This document shows positions 39,668 to 46,457 of a stretch of 64,000 nucleotides of DNA, one piece after another. Position 1 is the stretch's first letter. The number at the start of each line of letters is the position of its first letter. The position numbers and the translations under genes were made by a program. Under the pieces are notes generated by a model. The model did no database searches. It worked only from the letters and a program-made list of their open reading frames with translations, and was not told where the DNA came from. This DNA is from Gordonia hankookensis (GTDB lineage: Bacteria; Actinomycetota; Actinomycetes; Mycobacteriales; Mycobacteriaceae), in assembly GCF_014673215.1 (NCBI RefSeq), contig NZ_JACWMS010000004.1, forward strand, positions 248,001 to 312,000, written 5' to 3'.

Positions 39668-40090
39668 TCAGGCGAGCCCGTGCTCGGACAGCCAGGTCTG
39701 CGCGCGCCGCGGCGATGCCCTGCTCAACCAGGCGTCCTGGATCACCTCGGCCAGTTCGGTGCGGCTCAGTTCGCCGATCCTGGACGTGCGTACGAGCACC
39801 GAGAGATGCCCGTCGAAATGGCTCGTGGTGAAGAACGGTGTGCCCTCGTCCTGGACCAGGGCGAGCTTGTCGTCCTCGGACGGGACCCAGATGACCACGA
39901 CGTCGTCGAACCGCTCACCGGTATCGGGATCCCGGGCGTCCGGCCGCGGGGTGCGGAAGAACACGAACGACTTCCCGCCGACCTGATACACCGGCCGATC
40001 CGTGGACGAGCCGGCATCGGTGACGTGGGGCATCGCCTGTGCGACAGTGTGGATGTCGTCGACGGTCGCAGGGCGCTGACGTGGCGCCAT
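39668..40090 (-). CDS. MmcQ/YjbR family protein
   Basis: This 140-residue protein has the MmcQ/YjbR (CyaY-like) DNA-binding-fold pattern: MPHVTDAGS at the N-terminus, the core KSFVFFRTPRPD, and the late segment AWLSRASPRRAQTWLSEHG. The family is described as having a double-wing fold, and its function is unclear. A -10 box 6 nt upstream of the ATG on the minus strand (40097-40102) implies a leaderless message. It is divergent from the terC riboswitch. Confidence 0.78.
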   Translation of the reverse strand: MAPRQRPATVDDIHTVAQAMPHVTDAGSSTDRPVYQVGGKSFVFFRTPRPDARDPDTGERFDDVVVIWVPSEDDKLALVQDEGTPFFTTSHFDGHLSVLVRTSRIGELSRTELAEVIQDAWLSRASPRRAQTWLSEHGLA

Positions 40091-40096
40091 GGTGCA

Positions 40097-40102
40097 ACCG
40101 TA
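40097..40102 (-). promoter_or_regulatory. -10 box for the leaderless MmcQ/YjbR gene
   Basis: On the minus strand TACGGT is followed by TGCACC and then the ATG. Confidence 0.5.
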
Positions 40103-40113
40103 CCCGCGTGTAC

Positions 40114-40119
40114 TAGGCT
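40114..40119 (+). promoter_or_regulatory. -10 box driving the terC riboswitch transcript
   Basis: TAGGCT places the TSS near 40126, a few nucleotides before the first paired base of the riboswitch, as expected for a 5' leader element. Confidence 0.55.
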
Positions 40120-40130
40120 GGTCGACGATC

Positions 40131-40292
40131 GAAGAGGGGAGTATCCCCACTCTTTGCGGCGTCTCCGTCAATACGGTCGCCCGGGTCACGATGCCGATCA
40201 TCGTGGCGCGGACCACCCGGATTCGCCGGTCGGCCCGGTGACATGCCAGTGATGGTCTGCCACCGAACCCCCGGCGGGAGAGACCTCTGGCA
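40131..40292 (+). promoter_or_regulatory. yybP-ykoY (Mn2+) riboswitch
   Basis: The leader of the TerC gene carries the conserved first segment of this riboswitch class, GAGGGGAGTA (40134-40143), and the matching last segment GAGACCTCT (40280-40288). The closing stem is AGAGG (40133-40137) with CCTCT (40284-40288), a compensated version of the common AAAGG/CCTTT pairing. Known yybP-ykoY RNAs sense Mn2+ and often control TerC/Alx, MntP and P-type ATPase genes. The 160-nt element ends 23 nt before the GGAGGAG ribosome-binding site, so control of translation is likely; no clear terminator hairpin was seen between them. Confidence 0.8.
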
Positions 40293-40330
40293 TCGCAAGC
40301 CTGTGCTGCGCGCTGGAGGAGATCACTTTC

Positions 40331-41317
40331 ATGGATATCTCGACAACGGTCTGGATCGTCACCTGTGTGGTGATAGCGGGCCTGTTCGTCTTCGACTTCT
40401 TTGCCCACGTCCGGGTGCCACATGCGCCCTCCCTGAAGGAATCCGGGGCGTGGTCGGCCGTCTACATCTCGATCGCCATCCTGTTCGGCCTGTTCGTCTG
40501 GTGGAAATGGGGCGGCACGTTCGGCGGTGAGTACTTCGCGGGTTACGTGACCGAGAAGGCGCTCTCGGTGGACAACCTGTTCGTCTTCGTCATCATCATG
40601 TCGAAGTTCGCGGTGCCCAAGGAGTATCAGCAGAAGGTGCTGCTGCTCGGCATCGTCATGGCCCTGGTGATGCGAACGGTCTTCATCCTGGTCGGCGCCG
40701 CCGCGATCAACGCCTACAGCTGGATCTTCTACCTGTTCGGTGCTTTCCTGATCTTCACGGCGGTGAAGCTGGTCAGCGAGAGCGACGATCCGGTGGAGCA
40801 CGAGGAGGAGCGGGAGAGCCGCCTCGAGCGTTTCGTGAAGCGCTACCTGCGTACCTCAGACGAGTACGACGGCGACAAGTTGTTCACCAAGGCCAACGGC
40901 AAGCGTCTCGCGACCCCCATGCTGATGGTGCTCGTGGTGATCGGGTTCACCGACGTGCTCTTCGCGCTCGACTCGATCCCGGCGATCTACGGTCTGACCC
41001 AGGAGCCCTACCTGGTCTTCACCGCGAACGCCTTCGCCCTGATGGGACTTCGTCAGCTGTACTTCCTGCTCGGTGGGCTGCTGGACCGGCTGGTCTACCT
41101 GTCGTACGGATTGTCGTTCATCCTCGCGTTCATCGGCGTGAAGCTGATCCTGCACGCCCTGCACGAGAACACCCTGCCGTTCATCAACGGCGGTGAGCAT
41201 GTGTCGGTGCCCGAGGTCACCACCCCGGTCTCGCTGGCCGTGATCGTGCTGACGTTGGTGATCACCACCGTGGCGAGCCTGATCAAGTCGCGCAATTCCG
41301 AACCCAAGCCGAGCTGA
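40331..41317 (+). CDS. TerC family membrane protein (Alx-like Mn2+ exporter)
   Basis: This 328-residue membrane protein has about nine hydrophobic segments and the TerC signatures TEKALSVDNLFVFVIIMSKF and GFTDVLFALDSIPAIYGLTQ, whose Asp residues are conserved and probably bind metal. The ATG has GGAGGAG upstream. E. coli Alx, a homologue, exports manganese and is also under a yybP-ykoY riboswitch; the same element lies in front of this gene. The exporter role is inferred from that pairing. The tellurite-resistance name is historical. Confidence 0.93.
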   Translation: MDISTTVWIVTCVVIAGLFVFDFFAHVRVPHAPSLKESGAWSAVYISIAILFGLFVWWKWGGTFGGEYFAGYVTEKALSVDNLFVFVIIMSKFAVPKEYQQKVLLLGIVMALVMRTVFILVGAAAINAYSWIFYLFGAFLIFTAVKLVSESDDPVEHEEERESRLERFVKRYLRTSDEYDGDKLFTKANGKRLATPMLMVLVVIGFTDVLFALDSIPAIYGLTQEPYLVFTANAFALMGLRQLYFLLGGLLDRLVYLSYGLSFILAFIGVKLILHALHENTLPFINGGEHVSVPEVTTPVSLAVIVLTLVITTVASLIKSRNSEPKPS

Positions 41318-41319
41318 CG

Positions 41320-41335
41320 ACCGCCGGTCGGCGGT
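41320..41335. terminator. Small hairpin between convergent terC and YciI genes
   Basis: ACCGCC (41320-41325) pairs with GGCGGT (41330-41335) around a GGTC loop. It is short but lies in the 30-nt convergent gap, where a bidirectional terminator is expected. Confidence 0.4.
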
Positions 41336-41347
41336 GTCCGGTCCCGA

Positions 41348-41632
41348 TCAGGCGTCGAGCGGCCCGAAGACCTGGGTCCACTCGACCACCCGGACACCGT
41401 CGACCGCTTCATGTGCGATGAACGGGTCGTTGGCCAGGAACGCCTCCGCGGCGTCGAGGCTCTCGGCGCGGATGACGATCAGCGCGCCGGAGCCGTCCGG
41501 ATAGGGGCCGGCCAGCAGCACGTTGCCCGCGGCATTCTCTTCGCCCAGCCACTCACGATGCAGTGGCCGGTAGTGGTCGCGCAGGGCCGCCTTGGGGGGT
41601 TCGTAGGTGTAGTGGACGGCATAGGTCGCCAT
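41348..41632 (-). CDS. YciI family protein
   Basis: This is a 94-residue ferredoxin-like fold protein of the YciI/YCII group. The family pattern is visible: YAVHYTYEPPKAALRDHYRPLH, a central LLAGPYPDGSGALIVI, and AEAFLANDPFIAHEAV, whose FxxDPF-type motif and His are conserved. Some relatives are dehydrochlorinase-like or biosynthetic enzymes, but most have no known role. The ATG is preceded by AGGAGC on the minus strand. Confidence 0.85.
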   Translation of the reverse strand: MATYAVHYTYEPPKAALRDHYRPLHREWLGEENAAGNVLLAGPYPDGSGALIVIRAESLDAAEAFLANDPFIAHEAVDGVRVVEWTQVFGPLDA

Positions 41633-41651
41633 CGGGGAGCTCCTGTCGTGA

Positions 41652-42281
41652 TCAGTTGAGGGTAGCCAGCATTCGGGTGTTGCCGAGCGTATTGGGCTTC
41701 ACGTAACTCAGATCGAGGAACTCGGCGACGCCGGTGTCGTAGGAACGGCACATCTCCTCGAACACCTCTCGGGTCACGGGTGTGCCGTCGATCTCGCTGA
41801 AACCGTGCCGCGCGAAGAACGAGGTCTCGAACGTGAGCACGAAGACGCGGGACAGTTGCAACTCCCGGGCCATGTCCATCAGGCGTGCGACGATCCGGTG
41901 ACCGACGCCACGACCCGCGTACCCGGTGTCCACCGCGACGGTACGCACTTCGCCGAGATCGGCCCAGAGCACATGCAATGCGCCACAGCCGACCACCACG
42001 CCGTCGAGGTCCGCCACCCAGAACTCCTGCACTGCCTCATAGAGGGTGACGAGGTTCTTCTCCAACAGGATTCGACCCGCGTACTGGTCGATGAGCTCTT
42101 TGATCCGGGGTACATCGGAGGTTCGTGCCCGGCGGATCATCGCGTCGCGTACCTCCGGCGCAGACACGTTCTCGTCGTCTGCGATCGATCCGGGGTCTGC
42201 GATCGATCCGGGGTCTGCGGTCGGTCCAGGGGATGGGGTCGGTGGTGTCCGGGGTGCCGGGTCGGGGACGGCAGGGGCCAT
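41652..42281 (-). CDS. argA: N-acetylglutamate synthase (ArgA-type GNAT)
   Basis: This 209-residue GNAT acetyltransferase acetylates glutamate in arginine synthesis and corresponds to Rv2747. The core shows IRRARTSDVPRIKELIDQYAG, EFWVADLDGVVVGCGALHVLW and the acetyl-CoA loop YAGRGVGHRIV. FFARHGFSEIDGTPV and LDLSYVKPNTLGN follow. About 45 residues of low-complexity Pro/Asp/Ser-rich tail precede the core and contain a repeated GSIADP unit. A -10 box 8 nt before the ATG at 42281 supports this long start; an internal ATG at 42140 would give the core alone. Confidence 0.9.
   Translation of the reverse strand: MAPAVPDPAPRTPPTPSPGPTADPGSIADPGSIADDENVSAPEVRDAMIRRARTSDVPRIKELIDQYAGRILLEKNLVTLYEAVQEFWVADLDGVVVGCGALHVLWADLGEVRTVAVDTGYAGRGVGHRIVARLMDMARELQLSRVFVLTFETSFFARHGFSEIDGTPVTREVFEEMCRSYDTGVAEFLDLSYVKPNTLGNTRMLATLN
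42181..42220. repeat. 18-nt tandem repeat in the argA 5' region
   Basis: GATCGATCCGGGGTCTGC occurs twice in direct succession (from 42183), followed by a diverged third copy. In the protein it gives two tandem GSIADP units. Confidence 0.8.
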
Positions 42282-42289
42282 GGGACCTC

Positions 42290-42295
42290 ACAGTA
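42290..42295 (-). promoter_or_regulatory. -10 box for leaderless argA
   Basis: On the minus strand TACTGT is followed by 8 nt and the ATG at 42281. Confidence 0.45.
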
Positions 42296-42372
42296 GTCGC
42301 GACCGGAATGGCCACGCACGTACCTTTCGTCCCGAGCGTGCCCTCGCGGACAGCCACCTACGGTGCTGCCGA

Positions 42373-42378
42373 TAGGCT
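42373..42378 (+). promoter_or_regulatory. -10 box for the pgsA leader-peptide transcript
   Basis: TAGGCT lies 6 nt before the GTG at 42385, so the transcript should begin at that GTG and not at the pgsA ATG 53 nt further on. Confidence 0.55.
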
Positions 42379-42384
42379 GTGGTC

Positions 42385-42441
42385 GTGCGGGAGCAGTATC
42401 GCCTGGTCGGCAAGCGGCCACGAGAGGTCGGTGAGTCATGA
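42385..42441 (+). CDS. 18-codon leaderless upstream reading frame before pgsA
   Basis: The frame reads MREQYRLVGKRPREVGES, starts with GTG 6 nt after a -10 box, and ends with TGA overlapping the pgsA ATG (ATGA). Position and overlap suggest that it is translated from a leaderless mRNA and couples ribosomes into pgsA. The peptide is basic and shows no run of a single amino acid, so classic attenuation is not indicated. Confidence 0.5.
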   Translation: MREQYRLVGKRPREVGES

Positions 42442-43163
42442 CCGATCGGATGCGCCGTGCCGTGCACGAGCACGGGATCGCCGGTGCCGGGCGCGGACCC
42501 GACCACATCACCGATCCCGTCGACCCCGTACCCCTGGTCAACATCGCGAACGCGCTCACCGTCTTCCGGATCGTCCTGGTCCCCGTGTTCGTCGTCGCTC
42601 TGTTCATCGGCGGCGGACACGACACGGTGTGGCGGATCATCGCCGCGGCGATCTTCGCGATCGCGGCCATCACCGACCGTTACGACGGGCGTCTCGCGCG
42701 GGAACGAGGCCTCGTCACCGACTTCGGGAAGATGGCCGATCCGATCGCCGACAAGGCCCTCATCGGCGCTGCGCTCGTCGGCCTCTCCATCCTCGGCGAC
42801 CTCTCCTGGTGGGTGACCGCCGTGATCCTCGCCCGCGAACTCGGTGTCACCGCACTCCGGTTCTGGGTCCTGCGCCACGGTGTGATCCCGGCCAGCCGCG
42901 GAGGCAAGCTGAAGACACTGCTGCAGGCGGTGGCCATCGGTGTGTATCTGCTGCCGCTCGACGGACCGTGGCACGTGGGGGCCGCCGTCGTGATGGGTCT
43001 CGCGCTGGTCGTCACGGTGTTCACCGGCTTCGATTACATCTGGCAGGCCCTGGCTCTGCGGAATCGGTCCGTCGCGGCCGGCCGAGCGGAGACCGAGGCC
43101 GGCAACGGGCCGTCCGGCGCCTCCGGAGCGCCCGGTGTTCGCCCTCGGCGCAACACCGGATGA
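42438..43163 (+). CDS. pgsA: CDP-alcohol phosphatidyltransferase (PgsA)
   Basis: This 241-residue membrane enzyme probably makes phosphatidylglycerol phosphate from CDP-diacylglycerol. The CDP-alcohol transferase motif runs from DRYDGRLARERG to DFGKMADPIADKA with all the catalytic Asp residues. Several transmembrane helices surround it. GAGAGG precedes the ATG and the leader frame overlaps it. It matches PgsA3 of M. tuberculosis. The C-terminal 20 residues are a soluble Gly/Arg-rich tail. The next gene is clgR after a 196-nt gap. Confidence 0.93.
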   Translation: MTDRMRRAVHEHGIAGAGRGPDHITDPVDPVPLVNIANALTVFRIVLVPVFVVALFIGGGHDTVWRIIAAAIFAIAAITDRYDGRLARERGLVTDFGKMADPIADKALIGAALVGLSILGDLSWWVTAVILARELGVTALRFWVLRHGVIPASRGGKLKTLLQAVAIGVYLLPLDGPWHVGAAVVMGLALVVTVFTGFDYIWQALALRNRSVAAGRAETEAGNGPSGASGAPGVRPRRNTG

Positions 43164-43257
43164 CGTGCGCGATACCGCGCGGCATCGGCCGTCATATTCG
43201 ACTACTGTCGTCGTCACGGCGGTGACACCGCGCTGAACCGGCGAACCTGGTCTGTCG

Positions 43258-43283
43258 GGAACCGGTGTGGTGTCCCAGACGTT
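43258..43283 (+). promoter_or_regulatory. ECF-sigma-type promoter before clgR
   Basis: GGAACC (43258-43263) and CGTT (43280-43283) are separated by 16 nt, the form recognised by mycobacterial SigE/SigH-type sigma factors. In M. tuberculosis clgR is a SigE target. The remaining part of the 196-nt spacer holds no gene. Confidence 0.55.
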
Positions 43284-43359
43284 GTGGTGATGGTCTGGTC
43301 CCGACAACCGACGAGGTGGTCGTGGCCGGTAGACAACGGAGCAGTGAGGAGGACGCCCG

Positions 43360-43716
43360 ATGGCAGTGCTACTGCGAGAGGCGCTGGGCGAGAGCCTGCG
43401 CCGGGTACGCACGACGCAGGGCCGGACGCTGCGCGAGGTGTCCACCGACGCCCGGGTCAGCCTCGGCTACCTGTCGGAGGTCGAACGTGGGCAGAAGGAG
43501 GCGTCCAGCGAGCTCCTTGCGTCGATCTGCGATGCACTCGACGTGGAGATCGCCGAGCTCCTGCTCGACATCGGCCTCGCCATGCTGCCCGCCGACAGTG
43601 ACCGTCTGATCGGCGCGGAGGCGGTCGCGACCACGGACATGGGCGTGCTCGACGCGAAGGTCGTCATCCCCGGGCCCGCCGGACGTTCCGAGGAGGCGGC
43701 GCTCGCCGCCGCCTGA
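43360..43716 (+). CDS. clgR: ClgR transcriptional regulator
   Basis: This 118-residue XRE-type activator controls clp protease genes and, in mycobacteria, the psp envelope-stress genes. The helix-turn-helix is clear ([37 protein letters not shown]). The ATG has AGGAGG upstream. The C-terminus ends EEAALAAA, which resembles the LAA end of an ssrA tag. ClgR is known to be degraded by Clp protease in related bacteria, so this tail is a likely degron. pspA follows. Confidence 0.93.
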   Translation: MAVLLREALGESLRRVRTTQGRTLREVSTDARVSLGYLSEVERGQKEASSELLASICDALDVEIAELLLDIGLAMLPADSDRLIGAEAVATTDMGVLDAKVVIPGPAGRSEEAALAAA

Positions 43717-43848
43717 TGCTCTGCGGTTCGCGCCGCGCCCGACCGCGCCGTCGGCGCGACCGGGATCATGGTGTGTCACCGTGTGGCGGCCCCAGACGCT
43801 AGATTGGTTACACACTCACCGACCACCCGGAATGGAGTTGACGCAAGA

Positions 43849-44664
43849 ATGGCGAACCCGTTCGTGAAGGCGTGGCGCTACCTGATGGCACTGGGTAACG
43901 CCAAGATCGACGAGAACGCAGACCCGAAGATCCAGATCCAGCAGGCGATCGAGGACGCACAGCGTCAGCACCAGGCCCTCTCCCAGCAGGCGGCGTCGGT
44001 CATCGGCAATCAGCGTCAGCTGGAGATGAAGCTCAACCGCCAGCTCGAGGAGATCGAGAAACTCCAGGCCAACACGCGCCAGGCGCTGACGCTGGCCGAT
44101 CAGGCGACTGCGGCGGGTGATACGGCGAAGGCGCAGGAGTACACCAATGCGGCCGAGGCGTTTGCCGCCCAGCTGGTTACCGGAGAGCAGAGCGTCGAGG
44201 ATCTCAAGGTGCTGCACGACCAGTCGTTGCAGGCGGCCGAGCAGGCCAAGAAGGCCGTCGAGCGCAACGCGATGATGCTGCAGCAGAAGCTCGCCGAGCG
44301 GTCCAAGCTGCTGAGCCAGCTCGAGCAGGCCAAGATGCAGGAGCAGGTGAGTGCGTCGCTCAACCAGATGAGCGAGCTCGCGGTACCTGGCAACACCCCG
44401 AATCTCGACCAGGTGCGCGACAAGATCGAGCGTCGGTACGCCAATGCGTTGGGCCAGGCCGAACTCGCGCAGAACTCCGTCCAGGGCCGCATGCAGGAAG
44501 TCGAGCAGGCAGGCGTCCAGATGGCCGGGCACGCACGACTCGAGCAGATCCGAGCCAGCATGCAGGGCGGGGCGCTTCCATCTGCCGGCACCGCACAGCC
44601 GGCCGCCCAGCCCGCGCAACCGTCCACACCGGCGACCGAACAGCCGCCCCAGACCGGCAACTGA
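43849..44664 (+). CDS. pspA: PspA/IM30 family protein
   Basis: This 271-residue membrane-stress protein is the counterpart of the mycobacterial 35-kDa protein Rv2744c. It is almost entirely alpha-helical coiled coil (about 25-225) after the N-terminal amphipathic helix [20 protein letters not shown], which docks to stressed membrane. The C-terminus is a Pro/Ala/Gln-rich tail. A possible -10 box TAGATT (43800-43805) gives a 37-nt leader. It sits behind clgR, but the mycobacterial partners Rv2743c and Rv2742c are absent. Confidence 0.95.
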   Translation: MANPFVKAWRYLMALGNAKIDENADPKIQIQQAIEDAQRQHQALSQQAASVIGNQRQLEMKLNRQLEEIEKLQANTRQALTLADQATAAGDTAKAQEYTNAAEAFAAQLVTGEQSVEDLKVLHDQSLQAAEQAKKAVERNAMMLQQKLAERSKLLSQLEQAKMQEQVSASLNQMSELAVPGNTPNLDQVRDKIERRYANALGQAELAQNSVQGRMQEVEQAGVQMAGHARLEQIRASMQGGALPSAGTAQPAAQPAQPSTPATEQPPQTGN

Positions 44665-44686
44665 TCCGACCGGACACGATCCGACC

Positions 44687-44727
44687 ACGACGAACGGCCT
44701 CCCGCCGAGTGGGGGGCCGTTCGTCGT
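44687..44727. terminator. Strong hairpin after pspA
   Basis: Positions 44687-44703 pair with 44711-44727 over 17 bp (one G-U pair) with a 7-nt loop. No U-tract follows. It separates clgR-pspA from the glycosyltransferase gene. Confidence 0.8.
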
Positions 44728-44790
44728 CCGATGCGCATGCCGACCGCTGCATCCTGCGTCGGTCGGATGTGCGTGGCAGCGAGGAGATCC

Positions 44791-45960
44791 ATGGCACGCG
44801 TGGCCATCGTGGCGGGACCTGATGCAGGACACGCCTTTCCGGCGTTCGCCCTTGCCGAACGTCTGGGAGCCGACGGCATCGCGACGATCGTGTACACGGG
44901 GCTGCGGTGGCGCGCGGCCGCAGCCGACCGGGGCATCGAGGTGCTCGAGCTGCCGGGCCTGGCCGTCGAGGACGGGGACGACGACACCGACGCGGGTGCG
45001 AAGCTGAGCGGACGGGCCGCCCGGATCGCGGTGTCGCTGGCGCCGGTGCTCGCCGAGCGCCGAGTGGACCTGGTGATCTCGGACGTGATCACCGTCGGGG
45101 GCGCGTGGGCGGCCGATCTCGTGGGGATCCCGTGGGTGGAACTGTCGCCGCACCCCCTGTACAGGCCATCGCGTGGCCTGCCGCCGATCGGCGCGGGCCT
45201 CGAACCCGGACACGGTTGGTCGGGCCGGCTGCGCGACAGGGCGATGCGGGCGGCGACCGCTCGATCGTTGCGACGCGGTGAGCGGCAGCGGGCGCGGGCA
45301 CGCTTCGAGATCGGTCTCGGCACATCGATGTCCCGACCCGCGGCGCGCCTCGTCGCGACGTTGCCGGCGCTGGAGGTGTTCCGACCGGATTGGCCCGTAC
45401 ACGCACATCTCGCGGGTCCGTTGCTGTGGGAGCCGACCGAATCGGTGTTCGAGCGGCCTCCGGGGACGGCGCCGTTGGTCCTGGTTGCGCCCTCGACCGC
45501 GGTCACGGGCGCCGCGGCCATGGCCGACACCGCGATCGCCGCGCTGTCCGATGATGAGCTCGGATTCCCTGTGCGCGTGGTGCTCTCGGCCCTCGACCCG
45601 CCATCGTCGGGACGGTTGCCGGATCATGTGGTGGTCGCCACGGCGCGACAGGACGAGATCCTGCCCGACGCCGATCTGGTGATCTGTGGCGGCGGACACG
45701 GGATGCTGGCCAAGGCGCTCGCGGCCGGTGTCCCGGTTGTGACGGTTCCCGGCGGCGGTGACCAGTGGGAACTGGCGAATCGCGTGCAACGCCAGGGGAG
45801 TGGCCGTCTCGTCCGGCCGGTCGAGGTGCGGTCTCTCGCGTCGGCGGCGCGCGACGTGCTCACCGATCCGGCGTACACCGATGCGGCACGGCGCGCCTCG
45901 GTGTCGGCGGCGTGGGTCGTCGACCCGGTACAGGTTGTGCGGCGTCTGTTGCCGCGGTGA
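44791..45960 (+). CDS. UGT/MGT-type glycosyltransferase
   Basis: This 389-residue GT-B glycosyltransferase corresponds in position to Rv2739c. The N-terminal acceptor half begins MARVAIVAGPDAGHAFPAFALAERL. The donor half has LVAPSTAVTGAAAMADTAIAAL, LICGGGHGMLAKALAAGVPVVTVP and GDQWELANRVQRQGSG, the pattern of macrolide/UDP-glycosyl transferases. The sugar and acceptor are unknown. The ATG at 44791 is preceded by GAGGAG. It lies alone between the pspA terminator and the DUF3046 gene. Confidence 0.87.
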   Translation: MARVAIVAGPDAGHAFPAFALAERLGADGIATIVYTGLRWRAAAADRGIEVLELPGLAVEDGDDDTDAGAKLSGRAARIAVSLAPVLAERRVDLVISDVITVGGAWAADLVGIPWVELSPHPLYRPSRGLPPIGAGLEPGHGWSGRLRDRAMRAATARSLRRGERQRARARFEIGLGTSMSRPAARLVATLPALEVFRPDWPVHAHLAGPLLWEPTESVFERPPGTAPLVLVAPSTAVTGAAAMADTAIAALSDDELGFPVRVVLSALDPPSSGRLPDHVVVATARQDEILPDADLVICGGGHGMLAKALAAGVPVVTVPGGGDQWELANRVQRQGSGRLVRPVEVRSLASAARDVLTDPAYTDAARRASVSAAWVVDPVQVVRRLLPR

Positions 45961-45979
45961 GAAGGTCGTCCGGCGTGGG

Positions 45980-45985
45980 TAGGCT
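45980..45985 (+). promoter_or_regulatory. -10 box for the leaderless DUF3046 gene
   Basis: TAGGCT stands 6 nt before the GTG at 45992. Confidence 0.55.
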
Positions 45986-45991
45986 GGCCGC

Positions 45992-46186
45992 GTGCGTCTG
46001 ACCGAATTCACCGAGCTGATCACCGCCGAGTTCGGGGAGCTGGCGGCAGATTCGATCCTGGTCGATCACGTTCTCCTCGAGTTCGGTGGACGTACCGGGT
46101 CGCAGGCGATCGAAGGCGGTGCCGATCCACGAGATGTCTGGGTGGCCATCTGCCGAGACTTCGACGTCCCCCGCGAACGCTGGTGA
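45992..46186 (+). CDS. DUF3046 family protein
   Basis: This 64-residue protein begins MRLTEFTELITAEFGELAADS and ends ICRDFDVPRERW, the pattern of actinobacterial DUF3046 (Rv2738c) found directly upstream of recA. The GTG start is set by a -10 box 6 nt upstream. The function is unknown; conserved linkage to recA suggests, but does not prove, a DNA-repair role. Confidence 0.88.
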   Translation: MRLTEFTELITAEFGELAADSILVDHVLLEFGGRTGSQAIEGGADPRDVWVAICRDFDVPRERW

Positions 46187-46265
46187 CGGCGATGCAGAGC
46201 TGCCGTCCCGCCACCCGCTGATCCGCGCGCAGCGATCTGCCCACGGGGCGTGTCGGTGCTTGCCA

Positions 46266-46281
46266 TCGAACACATGTTCGT
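46266..46281 (+). promoter_or_regulatory. LexA SOS box upstream of recA
   Basis: TCGAACACATGTTCGT matches the mycobacterial SOS box TCGAAC-N4-GTTCGA in all but the last base. It lies 177 nt upstream of the recA start codon. Confidence 0.85.
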
Positions 46282-46365
46282 CCATTGTGGGTGTTGTCGG
46301 AACCACGGACTCCGGGCGTGCGTCAGACATTGAGACGACCAAGCGACGACGTGCGCAGACCGAAG

Positions 46366-46388
46366 TTGTCGGATCCCGTGGCTAACGT
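46366..46388 (+). promoter_or_regulatory. RecA-NDp (PafBC-type) promoter of recA
   Basis: TTGTCGGAT is followed by 8 nt and TAACGT, matching the LexA-independent mycobacterial promoter form TTGTCRGTG-N8-TANNNT. The TSS would be near 46395, about 63 nt before recA. This promoter class is activated by PafBC after DNA damage. Confidence 0.8.
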
Positions 46389-46457
46389 GCAACTCACATC
46401 AGCCACACACCCAGACCACCTGGCCGGTCATCGGCCCCGAGTTCGGAGGAGAACCCC

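Noticed and set aside
40243-40530. Open frame overlapping the riboswitch and the terC start
   Set aside because: It is out of frame with terC, begins inside the riboswitch and has no domain.
46296-46325. Second TTGTCGG upstream of recA as another RecA-NDp promoter
   Set aside because: No TANNNT follows at the required 8-nt distance.
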